Assembly (NCBI GenBank): GCA_018666805.1 | Contig: JABIXB010000099.1 | Span: forward strand, 1-41,881 | Reading direction: 5' to 3' | Origin: Rhodospirillaceae bacterium | Lineage (GTDB): Bacteria; Pseudomonadota; Alphaproteobacteria; UBA828 | Length of the DNA stretch: 41,881 bases | The notes under the pieces: generated by a model | Told to the model about the DNA's origin: nothing | The model's input: the letters and a program-made list of their open reading frames with translations, nothing else | Database searches by the model: none | Shown here: positions 17,785 through 24,764 of the stretch, piece by piece | How positions within the stretch are numbered: position 1 is the first letter of the stretch | Layout: every line of letters starts with the position of its first letter | Made by a program: the position numbers and the translations under genes

Positions 17785-18246
17785 TTGTCGGGTTTCTCCG
17801 CGACGATACCGCATCCGCTGCGAACGAGGCGCGCTGGTAACGTCGGATTTGGGAAGCTGAATGCCCAGCGCAACGCGCCGTCGAACTCGGCAGGAAGCTT
17901 TCCTGCCATGACGGTGGCTGCGGGGCCGATTTATGCCGGAAATGGTCCGGCTGCAGCTTCGCTTGTGTCATCAATTTCATCTTGTTCCGATAGCAACCCA
18001 AAATAATACGTTGCGGACTTCCTTCAACTTAACAGGCATCCGCTGGATTTTCGGGTTGAAAAGCCACCTCTAAAGGTAGACTGGTGAATTATCAAAACCT
18101 TTGTTCGCGTCGGCATAATAAGCCGAGGGGCAGGCAAGGACAAATGTTTTAACGTTGTTTAATACGATTCTAATCTTCGAAGGGCGCAAAAATGGGGCAA
18201 AAATGCTAGGCTTTGGCATTCTCCAACCAATAGGTGATTCGCTCTC
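17785..18246. other. Divergent rne / amiC intergenic region
   Basis: This 462-bp region should hold the promoters of rne (minus) and the amidase operon (plus) and the rne 5' leader. RNase E leaders are often long and autoregulatory, but I cannot assign a structure here. Visible details are a small stem TCGGC-ATAATAA-GCCGA (18110-18126) and a direct repeat GCAAAAATG at 18186-18194 and 18197-18205, about 40 nt before the amidase start. Short reading frames here are on the rne-proximal GC-rich part and lack support. Confidence 0.55.
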
Positions 18247-19515
18247 GTGAAGCGCTCATTCTGGCTTTTTTTGGCTGTGCTGACAGTGTCGGCGGCGTTT
18301 TTCAGCCATTCTTTGCAGGCACGGCCAACCATAAAGGGCGCGCGCGTCGGTCAATTTGCCGATGCCACGCGGTTCGTGCTCGACCTCAGCGAAAATACGG
18401 CGTTTCGCATTTATACCCTGGCCGATCCCTACCGCCTGGTGCTCGATCTGCCCGGCGCCGGCTGGGCGCTCGGCAAGAAAAGCCTGGTGCTTCACCAAGG
18501 GTTGGTGGAAACCGTCCGTTTCGGCCAATTCCAAACCGAGACAGCGCGCATTGTTGTCGACCTGAACGCGCCTGCCGAAGTCAATCAGGCCTTTATACTG
18601 CCGCCGGGTACGTCAAAGAATTACCGTCTCGTCATAGACCTCGACGAGGTCGCCAGCCAGTCCTTCCGGCCATCGACACTCGGTTCGGTAAAATTCGCTG
18701 AACCGGTCACCTCATTACGCCAGCCCCGCTCGCCCGAGAACGAACCGGCCGCCAAGCTGACTATGGTATTGCCGCCGGATAAGCCAAAGCCGGCGACCGG
18801 GCGCCGGGTCAACGCGGCCAATCATTCCACCGCCCGCCTGGTCGTTATTGACCCAGGCCATGGCGGCGCCGACCCCGGCGCGGTGGCTGGCGCAAACATC
18901 TATGAGAAAAACATCACGTTGGCGGCAGCCAAGGCTTTGCAATTATTGCTTGATGAGATGGGGCATAAGGCGATCCTGTCGCGCCGCGGTGATAAATACC
19001 TCACCTTGGCCGCGCGGGCGCAAACCGCTCAGGACCGGGATGCCGATCTGTTTGTCTCGTTGCATGCCGATAAGCATTCAAACAGCAAGGTGCGCGGTGC
19101 AGCCGTCTACACCTTGTCCGAGAAGGCGTCCGATGCGGAAACCGAAGCCCTGGCGCAGCGTGAAAACGAGGTCGATGCCCTGTTCGATGTGAATTTCTCG
19201 CAGGAATATGATGAAGAACTGCGCAAGATATTGATATCCCTGGTGCAGCGCACGACCATGACCTGCTCGGCCAAATTCGCTGGCGAGCTCATTCCCGAAC
19301 TTGGAAAATCGACCAAATTACTCGGCCGCACCCACCGCTTTGCCGGCTTCAGGGTGCTGAAGGCGCCGAAGGTGCCATCGGTTCTGGTCGAAATGGGCTA
19401 TCTCTCGAACAGCAAGGATCGCCGCTTGCTGCTGTCCGAAGACGGGCGTTATGCCCTGATGAACCGGGTGGCAAACGCGATTGCATCTTATTTTGTCGTT
19501 CATGAAACATGTTGA
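18247..19515 (+). CDS. amiC: N-acetylmuramoyl-L-alanine amidase, AMIN plus Amidase_3
   Basis: A 422-residue exported zinc amidase. The signal peptide spans about 1-25. An AMIN domain (about 28-140) targets peptidoglycan or the septum. The catalytic Amidase_3 domain spans about 195-415 with zinc ligands His205 (IDPGHGG), Glu220 (IYEKNI) and His273 (SLHAD) and catalytic Glu382 (VEMGYLSN). It cleaves the bond between muramic acid and L-alanine during cell separation. The region at 295-345 probably includes the regulatory helix seen in AmiB/C proteins. The GTG start is preferred because it begins the signal peptide. It forms the start of amiC-mrcA-prfB, an order common in alphaproteobacteria. The symbol denotes the family; AmiA/B/C orthology is not resolved. 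Confidence 0.92.
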   Translation: MKRSFWLFLAVLTVSAAFFSHSLQARPTIKGARVGQFADATRFVLDLSENTAFRIYTLADPYRLVLDLPGAGWALGKKSLVLHQGLVETVRFGQFQTETARIVVDLNAPAEVNQAFILPPGTSKNYRLVIDLDEVASQSFRPSTLGSVKFAEPVTSLRQPRSPENEPAAKLTMVLPPDKPKPATGRRVNAANHSTARLVVIDPGHGGADPGAVAGANIYEKNITLAAAKALQLLLDEMGHKAILSRRGDKYLTLAARAQTAQDRDADLFVSLHADKHSNSKVRGAAVYTLSEKASDAETEALAQRENEVDALFDVNFSQEYDEELRKILISLVQRTTMTCSAKFAGELIPELGKSTKLLGRTHRFAGFRVLKAPKVPSVLVEMGYLSNSKDRRLLLSEDGRYALMNRVANAIASYFVVHETC

Positions 19516-19599
19516 GCGCGCCATAACAGCGCCACATTTTCGTCGTTTATCAGCCACACTCAAACGCGAATTACACCAACGCACGGGCCAACGCACGAT

Positions 19600-21825
19600 A
19601 TGAAAATATTTCTCTATAGCCTGGCCGGGCTCGTGCTTGTCGCCGTGATTGTCGTCGCGGTCGTGGTCTATCTGTTCTATCACTACGGCCAGGATCTGCC
19701 CGATCACAAGCAGCTTGCCGCCTATGAACCGGCCACCATGACCCGCGTGCATGCCGGCGATGGCCGGCTGGTGGCTGAATATGCCGCCGAAAAGCGGGTC
19801 TTTGTTCCGATCGGCGCCATGCCGAAACGCGTGGTCGATGCGTTTCTCTCCGCCGAAGACAAAAATTTCTACGATCATTTCGGCCTCGATCCGATCAGTG
19901 TCGCCGGCGCGCTCATTCAAAACATCGGTAATTTCGGCTCGGACAAGCGCCTGGTCGGCGCCTCGACGATCACCCAGCAGGTCGCCAAGAATTTCCTCCT
20001 CACCAACGAGACCTCGATGGAGCGCAAATTCAAAGAGGCCATTCTCGCGATCCGGATTGAAGGCGCATTCACCAAAAATCGTATCCTCGAGCTTTATCTC
20101 AACGAGATTTACCTCGGCTACCGCTCTTTTGGCGTTGCCGCGGCGGCGTTGAATTATTTCAACAAATCGCTCGACGAACTCAGCCTTGCCGAGGCGGCCT
20201 ATCTCGCCGCGCTGCCGAAAGCGCCGAACAATTATCACCCGGTCAAGAAATACGAGGCCGCCGTTGCCAGGCGCGATTGGGTGCTGTCGCGCATGACTGA
20301 AAACGGAAATGTCAGTGCCAAGGAAGCCGAAATCGCCGCACTGACGCCGCTTCGAACCGCCAAACGCGATGCGGAGGAGTTCGTTGAAGCCGCTTTTTTC
20401 ACCGAGGAAGTCAGGCGCTGGCTGTTTGACAAATTCGGCGAAGCCGAGCTTTACGAGGGCGGCCTGTCGGTGCGTACGACGCTCAGCCCGGCAATGCAGA
20501 GCCATGCCGACAAGGCGCTGCGTGACGGCTTGATCGCCTATGACCGGCGCCATGGCTGGCGCGGGCCGCTCGCCAATATCGGCCCTGATCAGGACAATTG
20601 GATAGAACGTTTCAACGCCATCGAACTCACCCTGCCGAGCGTCCCGTGGCGCCTCGCTTTGGTTGTCGGGATGGCGGCTGAGGCGGCGCAGTTCATCTTC
20701 GCCGACGGAGAGGGGGGTGAACTGCTGCTCGCCCAGTTGAAATGGGCGCGGGCGGCGCTGGAAGACCAGAAACGCGGTGGCAAAATCACTCACCCGGCAG
20801 ATGTGCTGGTTGTCGGCGACGTTGTACATGTCGAGGCCGTGCCGGCAAACGAAGAGGCGCCGGCCGGCTTCGCGCTGCGTCAAATACCCGATGTGAGCGG
20901 CGCTTTGGTGGCGCTCGATCCGCACACGGGGCGTGTGTTGGCGCTTTCCGGCGGCTTTGATTTCGCCCTCAGCCAGTTCAACCGCGCCACCCAGGCAAAC
21001 CGCCAGCCCGGCTCGGCGTTCAAGCCTTTCGTCTATCTCGCCGCGCTCGACAATGGTTTCACGCCGGCGTCGGTGGTGCTCGATGCGCCTTACGTGATCG
21101 ACCAGGGCGAGGGGCTCGGCAAATGGAAACCGGAAAACTATTCGCAGAAATTTTATGGCCCGAGCACGCTGCGTCTTGGCCTCGAAAAATCGCGCAACCT
21201 GATGACTGTGCGCATCGCTCAATATCTCGGCATGGACACCATCTCCGGCTACGCCAAGCTCTTTAACATTCATCCAAACTTACCCCTCATGCCGTCGATG
21301 GCGCTCGGCGCCGGGGAGACGACCGTGCTCAGGCTGACCACCGCTTACGCGATGCTGGTTAATGGCGGGCGTTATATCGAACCGGCATTCGTCGAGCGTA
21401 TTCAGGACCGCCATGGCCAGACGGTCTACACAAGGGACGGGCGCGACTGTGGCGGCTGCGCGGATCTGCGCTGGGAAAAACAAGCACCGCTCCTGCTGCC
21501 AGACATGCGCGAGCAAGTAGCCGACCCCTTAAGCGCTTATCAGACCGTCTCGATGCTGGAGGGCGTGGTGCTGCGTGGCACTGGGCGCTCGATCAAGGTG
21601 CTCGGCAAACCGATCGGCGGCAAGACCGGCACAACGAACCAGTTCCGCGATGCCTGGTTCGTCGGCTTCTCGCCCGATCTCGCGGTCGGCGTCTATATTG
21701 GATTCGATCAACCGAAGACGCTTGGACGACGCGAAAGCGGCGGCAAGGTGGCGGCGCCGATCTTCCGCGAATTCATGCGCCACGCTCTGGCCGATACGCC
21801 GGCGGTGCCGTTCCGCGTGCCGTAA
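19600..21825 (+). CDS. mrcA: Penicillin-binding protein 1A, truncated at C-terminus
   Basis: A 741-residue bifunctional class A PBP. One membrane anchor (about 5-28), glycosyltransferase GT51 domain (catalytic Glu86 in SAEDKNFYDHFG; ASTITQQVAKN at 121-131), a connecting OB-like domain (about 290-425), and transpeptidase with SxxK (Ser472-Lys475 in GSAFK), SRN (531-533) and KTGTTN (675-680). It polymerises and crosslinks peptidoglycan in the periplasm. The frame ends at TAA 21823-21825 right after FRVP. The next 56 codons stay open in the same frame and match the usual tail of this family, so the stop looks like a nonsense change. All catalytic motifs are before it, so activity is probably kept. 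Start ATG 19600 has no clear ribosome binding site. Confidence 0.93.
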   Translation: MKIFLYSLAGLVLVAVIVVAVVVYLFYHYGQDLPDHKQLAAYEPATMTRVHAGDGRLVAEYAAEKRVFVPIGAMPKRVVDAFLSAEDKNFYDHFGLDPISVAGALIQNIGNFGSDKRLVGASTITQQVAKNFLLTNETSMERKFKEAILAIRIEGAFTKNRILELYLNEIYLGYRSFGVAAAALNYFNKSLDELSLAEAAYLAALPKAPNNYHPVKKYEAAVARRDWVLSRMTENGNVSAKEAEIAALTPLRTAKRDAEEFVEAAFFTEEVRRWLFDKFGEAELYEGGLSVRTTLSPAMQSHADKALRDGLIAYDRRHGWRGPLANIGPDQDNWIERFNAIELTLPSVPWRLALVVGMAAEAAQFIFADGEGGELLLAQLKWARAALEDQKRGGKITHPADVLVVGDVVHVEAVPANEEAPAGFALRQIPDVSGALVALDPHTGRVLALSGGFDFALSQFNRATQANRQPGSAFKPFVYLAALDNGFTPASVVLDAPYVIDQGEGLGKWKPENYSQKFYGPSTLRLGLEKSRNLMTVRIAQYLGMDTISGYAKLFNIHPNLPLMPSMALGAGETTVLRLTTAYAMLVNGGRYIEPAFVERIQDRHGQTVYTRDGRDCGGCADLRWEKQAPLLLPDMREQVADPLSAYQTVSMLEGVVLRGTGRSIKVLGKPIGGKTGTTNQFRDAWFVGFSPDLAVGVYIGFDQPKTLGRRESGGKVAAPIFREFMRHALADTPAVPFRVP

Positions 21826-21996
21826 GGTATTCGCTTTCTCCGCGTCGACAGCAAGACCGGCCTGGCCGCCGGCGAGGGCAGTAAAGACGTCCTGGTCGAG
21901 GCGTTCCGCATCGGCACCGAGCCGCGCCCGGCGAGCGAACGGGCGGACGGTAGCGATACGCCTGTTTTGACCGAAGGGGTCGGCGGTTTATACTAG
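21826..21996 (+). pseudogene. mrcA: Detached C-terminal tail of PBP1A
   Basis: Directly after the TAA, in the same frame, 56 codons encode GIRFLRVDSKTGLAAG, DVLVEAFRIGTEP and the end GVGGLY, then TAG at 21994-21996. This is the C-terminal tail of alphaproteobacterial PBP1A proteins, where FRxP is followed by one residue and GIRxxRVDxKTG. A single base change such as AAA or CAA to TAA would produce the break. Uncorrupted codons after the stop argue for a recent mutation, readthrough or a sequencing error. No start codon or ribosome binding site suggests separate translation. Confidence 0.8.
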
Positions 21997-22064
21997 AGCA
22001 GAACTTGGTTTGCCGGAATCGCCTCAGCGATCCGACAAACCATGTTCCGATCTGAGCGAGTCTA
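21993..22064. repeat. CTAGAGC-type palindromic element, copy A
   Basis: A 72-bp element starting CTAGAGCAGAAC and ending GAGTCTAA. Arms AACTTGGTTTGCCGGAATCGC and GCGATCCGACAAACCATGTT (22002-22045) form an imperfect hairpin around CTCA. It is closely similar to the copy at 35062-35127. Its first bases (CTAG) include the TAG that ends the PBP1A tail. It resembles the intergenic palindromic repeats (such as RIME) known in alphaproteobacteria; the exact family is not assigned. Confidence 0.8.
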
Positions 22065-22112
22065 ACGCCTCCTCACTCTTTAAATTTTGCAACGAACACC
22101 GAGAAGCAGATT

Positions 22113-23262
22113 ATGCGCGCCGATATTCTTTCCCTGGCCGACCAAATCAAGCAGTCCATGGTTCTGCTGAGGAGGCATCTTTGACTTCGATCAGGCAAAT
22201 AAGGATCTGGAAGAACTGAACCTCCGCGCCGAGGATCCGGAGCTGTGGAACGACCCCGAGGCGGCGCAAGCGGTGATGCGTGAACGCACCCGGCTCGATC
22301 AGGCCATTACCGGTTACAACTCTTTGCAGCAAGAACTCGACGACGCCGTCGCCTTGGCCGAATTGGCCGAAGAGGAAAAGGACGAAGAGAGCTACGGCGA
22401 AGCGGCGGGTGACTTGCGCGAGCTGCAAGCCCGGGCCAAGAAGCTCGAACTGGAAAGCCTGCTGTCGGGCGAGGCGGACATCAATGATTGTTTCCTCGAA
22501 GTTCATGCCGGCGCCGGTGGCACCGAATCGCAGGATTGGGCCGAGATGCTGTTGCGCATGTATGTCCGCTGGTCCGGCGCCAGCGGGCGCAAGGTCGAGT
22601 GGATCGAGGAAAGTGCCGGCGAGGAGGCCGGTATCAAATCGGCGACCATCAAGATCACCGGGCCGATGGCCTATGGCTGGCTCAAGACGGAAAGCGGCGT
22701 GCACCGCCTGGTGCGGATCTCACCCTTCGATTCGAATGCGCGGCGCCATACCAGCTTCGCATCTGTTTGGGTTTTTCCGGTGATCGACGACAGCATCGAT
22801 ATCGCCATCGAAGAGAAGGACCTACGCATCGATACCTACCGTGCCTCGGGCGCCGGCGGGCAGCATGTCAACCGCACCGACAGCGCGGTGCGCATCACCC
22901 ACCTGCCGTCCAACATTGTCGTGCAGTGCCAGGCTGAGCGCTCGCAACACCGCAACCGCGCTGCCGCCATGTCGATGCTGAAGGCGCGCCTCTATGAAGC
23001 GGAATTACAGCGCCGCGAAGAAGAATCGCAGGCCCTGAACGCGCAGAAAAGCGAAATTGGCTGGGGCCATCAAATACGCTCTTACGTCCTGCAGCCCTAC
23101 CAGTTGGTCAAGGATCTCCGTACCAATATAGAGAACACCAACCCGGATGCGGTGCTTGATGGCGATCTCGACGAATTTATGGCTGCTTCCCTGGCCCAGC
23201 GCATTGGCGTGCTGGGTGATGCACCCGAGGGTGGTGAGGAAGATCAGCCGAGCGAAGCGTAA
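22113..23262 (+). CDS. prfB: Peptide chain release factor 2 (programmed +1 frameshift)
   Basis: Translation starts at ATG 22113 and gives 23 codons ([15 protein letters not shown], then MVLLRRHL) before an in-frame TGA at 22182. A +1 shift at CTTTGA moves into the frame that continues [12 protein letters not shown] to the stop at 23260-23262, giving 382 residues. RF2 recognises UAA and UGA stop codons. The peptidyl-hydrolysis motif GGQ is present in [12 protein letters not shown], and the family segment [13 protein letters not shown] is intact. The element is autoregulatory: low RF2 slows termination at UGA and favours the shift. GAGAAG lies upstream of the ATG. It is the last gene of the amiC-mrcA-prfB group, and its end overlaps the convergent DUF455 gene by 19 bp. 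Confidence 0.96.
22170..22185 (+). promoter_or_regulatory. prfB: prfB programmed +1 frameshift site
   Basis: AGGAGG (22170-22175), a 3-nt spacer, CTT (22179-22181), TGA (22182-22184) and a following C. This is the classic RF2 element: an internal Shine-Dalgarno sequence 3 nt before CTT-TGA-C, where the ribosome slips from CUU to UUU. Spacing equals that of the E. coli site, and the downstream reading frame continues the RF2 protein without a gap. Confidence 0.95.
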
Positions 23263-24044
23263 AGCTCCGGCGCCATGCCCGAGGCGCTGCGCGCCGCTTC
23301 GTTGAACGGGGCTTTCAGAATTCCGCCATAATATTTGCCGACGAGGGCGCGCCAGGTTTCGACCTCGGGCAGGCCGCGTGCGCGGCAGAGATGATTGAAC
23401 CAGCGCGTGCCGGCGGCGACGTGGCTGATTTCTTCTTGGTAAATAACTTCGAGAATATCGGCGCTTGAATTGTCTCCGGCGCGGCGCAGACGGGCGATCA
23501 TGTTCGGCGTCACGTCGAGCCCGCGCGCTTCGAGCACCATTGGCACGACGGCGAGGCGGGCGAGGGGATCGTGTGCAGTTGCCATCGCCGCCTGCCACAA
23601 ACCGTCATGCGCCGGCAGATCGCCATAGCATGCGCCGAGATCGTTGAGGCGCCCTTGTAATAAATTAAAATGGCGCGCTTCGTCCTCGGCGACGCCAAGC
23701 CAATCGGCGTAAAATTCGCCGGGCCAGTCTTCGGCGCCGAAGCGGCCAATTAAATCCCAGGCCAAATCAATTGCATTCAGTTCGATATGAGTGACGGCAT
23801 GAAGCAGGGCGATGCGCCCTGCCGTGCCGCCGGTCCGCCGGCGCGGCATGTCGCGCGGCGGCAAGAGCTCGGGCCTGGCCGGGCGCGCCGGCCTTTCCGG
23901 CATGGCGATATGTTGTTTTCCGGCCGGCAAATTACCGGCGCGCCATGCCGCCACAAGGCAAAGCGTGCGCGCTGCTTTTTCGGGCGCGTCCGCTTCGCAC
24001 AAAACCGCGCGCGCGGCGGTGGCCAGGTTAGTGCCCCCTATCAT
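23244..24044 (-). CDS. DUF455 ferritin-like protein with MITE-derived start
   Basis: A 266-residue protein of the DUF455 family with a ferritin-like four-helix fold. Putative di-iron ligands are in HIELNAIDL (His86, Glu88), EDEARHF (Glu122, His125), Glu172 (VLEARG) and QEEISHV (Glu204/205, His208). The biochemical function of the family is unknown; an oxygen-dependent or iron role is inferred from the fold. The only good start, ATG 24044, lies inside the terminal repeat of the adjacent MITE, so the first residues MIGGT are transposon-derived. No Shine-Dalgarno is visible before it. In silico removal of the MITE gives a start [12 protein letters not shown] overlapping bcp. It is the third gene of glnE-bcp-DUF455, and its 3' end overlaps prfB by 19 bp. 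Confidence 0.87.
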   Translation of the reverse strand: MIGGTNLATAARAVLCEADAPEKAARTLCLVAAWRAGNLPAGKQHIAMPERPARPARPELLPPRDMPRRRTGGTAGRIALLHAVTHIELNAIDLAWDLIGRFGAEDWPGEFYADWLGVAEDEARHFNLLQGRLNDLGACYGDLPAHDGLWQAAMATAHDPLARLAVVPMVLEARGLDVTPNMIARLRRAGDNSSADILEVIYQEEISHVAAGTRWFNHLCRARGLPEVETWRALVGKYYGGILKAPFNEAARSASGMAPELYASLG

Positions 24045-24294
24045 AGTTCAGTGGCACGTAGGATCGCTTTCCCCGTTTCCTCGGCAGGAGGGGACGCGAA
24101 GGCGATGTGGGCGCATCGACGAGCGTTCCCGACGCCCCGAGGAAGCGGGGAAAGCGACCCGTCGGGCGGTGCTCGGAGGCCCCCGGACATCGTCGCGCGG
24201 CACTTGCGATGCTCTGGCATCGCGGCACGCCGCGCTCCTTGCCGGAAACCTCCGAGCACCGTCCTACGTTCCGCTGAACTATGATAGGGGGCAC
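24031..24294. mobile_element. 264-bp MITE with 33-bp terminal inverted repeats
   Basis: Terminal inverted repeats of 33 bp (24031-24063 and 24262-24294) start GTGCCCCCTATCATAGTTCA and differ at two positions. The element is flanked by TA on both sides (24029-24030 and 24295-24296), the target duplication typical of IS630/Tc1-mariner elements. Two further inverted pairs lie inside: 24064-24084 with 24137-24157 (21 bp, one mismatch) and 24167-24179 with 24249-24261 (13 bp, perfect), so it would fold into strong hairpins. It encodes no transposase and was presumably mobilised in trans. It lies between bcp and the DUF455 gene and contributes codons to both. No second copy occurs in the window. 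Confidence 0.88.
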
Positions 24295-24764
24295 TAAAGT
24301 TCATCAAGCGCCGTCAAGACCGCCTCGACATGGCCGGTAACTCTCACTTTGCGCCAAATTTTGACGACCTTGCCTTTTTCATCGATGAGAAAGGTCGAGC
24401 GCGAGATGCCCATATAGGTGCGGCCGTAATTCTTCTTTTCCTGCCAAACGCCATATTCCTCGCAAATCGTCCCGTCCTCGTCCGATACCAGGGTGAAGGG
24501 CAGGTTATATTTGCTTTTGAATTTGTCGTGCCGGGCAACGCTATCCTTGGAAACACCAACGATCTCGGCATTACGGTCGGCAAATCTCTGTTGGAATTGG
24601 GCGAATTCGCAGGATTCCTTGGTGCAGCCCGGCGTATCGTCTTTGGGATAAAAATAAAGCACCACTTTCTTGCCCTTCAGGGACGACAGCTTGAGCGACC
24701 CACCGCCATCACAGGGTGCGTCGAAATCGATCGCCTTGGTGCCTTCGCTAATTTCCTTACTCAC
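24294..24764 (-). CDS. bcp: Thioredoxin-dependent peroxiredoxin, Bcp/PrxQ type
   Basis: A 156-residue peroxiredoxin Q with peroxidatic Cys47 and resolving Cys52 in TPGCTKESC, the PrxQ spacing, and YFYPKDDTPG and STFLIDEKG segments. It reduces hydroperoxides with electrons from thioredoxin in the cytoplasm. The GTG start (24764) overlaps the glnE TGA, with GGAG 6 nt upstream; an upstream in-frame region has no merit. The stop TAG uses the TA target-site duplicate plus the first G of the MITE; without the MITE it would be TAA at the same place, so the protein is unchanged. Confidence 0.95.
   Translation of the reverse strand: MSKEISEGTKAIDFDAPCDGGGSLKLSSLKGKKVVLYFYPKDDTPGCTKESCEFAQFQQRFADRNAEIVGVSKDSVARHDKFKSKYNLPFTLVSDEDGTICEEYGVWQEKKNYGRTYMGISRSTFLIDEKGKVVKIWRKVRVTGHVEAVLTALDEL

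Noticed and set aside
19318-21273. 651-codon minus-strand frame opposite PBP1A
   Set aside because: It is the antisense image of a GC-rich real gene; the plus strand carries all PBP1A motifs.
24028-24297. Frames of 88 codons within the MITE as genes
   Set aside because: They read through the terminal inverted repeats on both strands and show no transposase motif.
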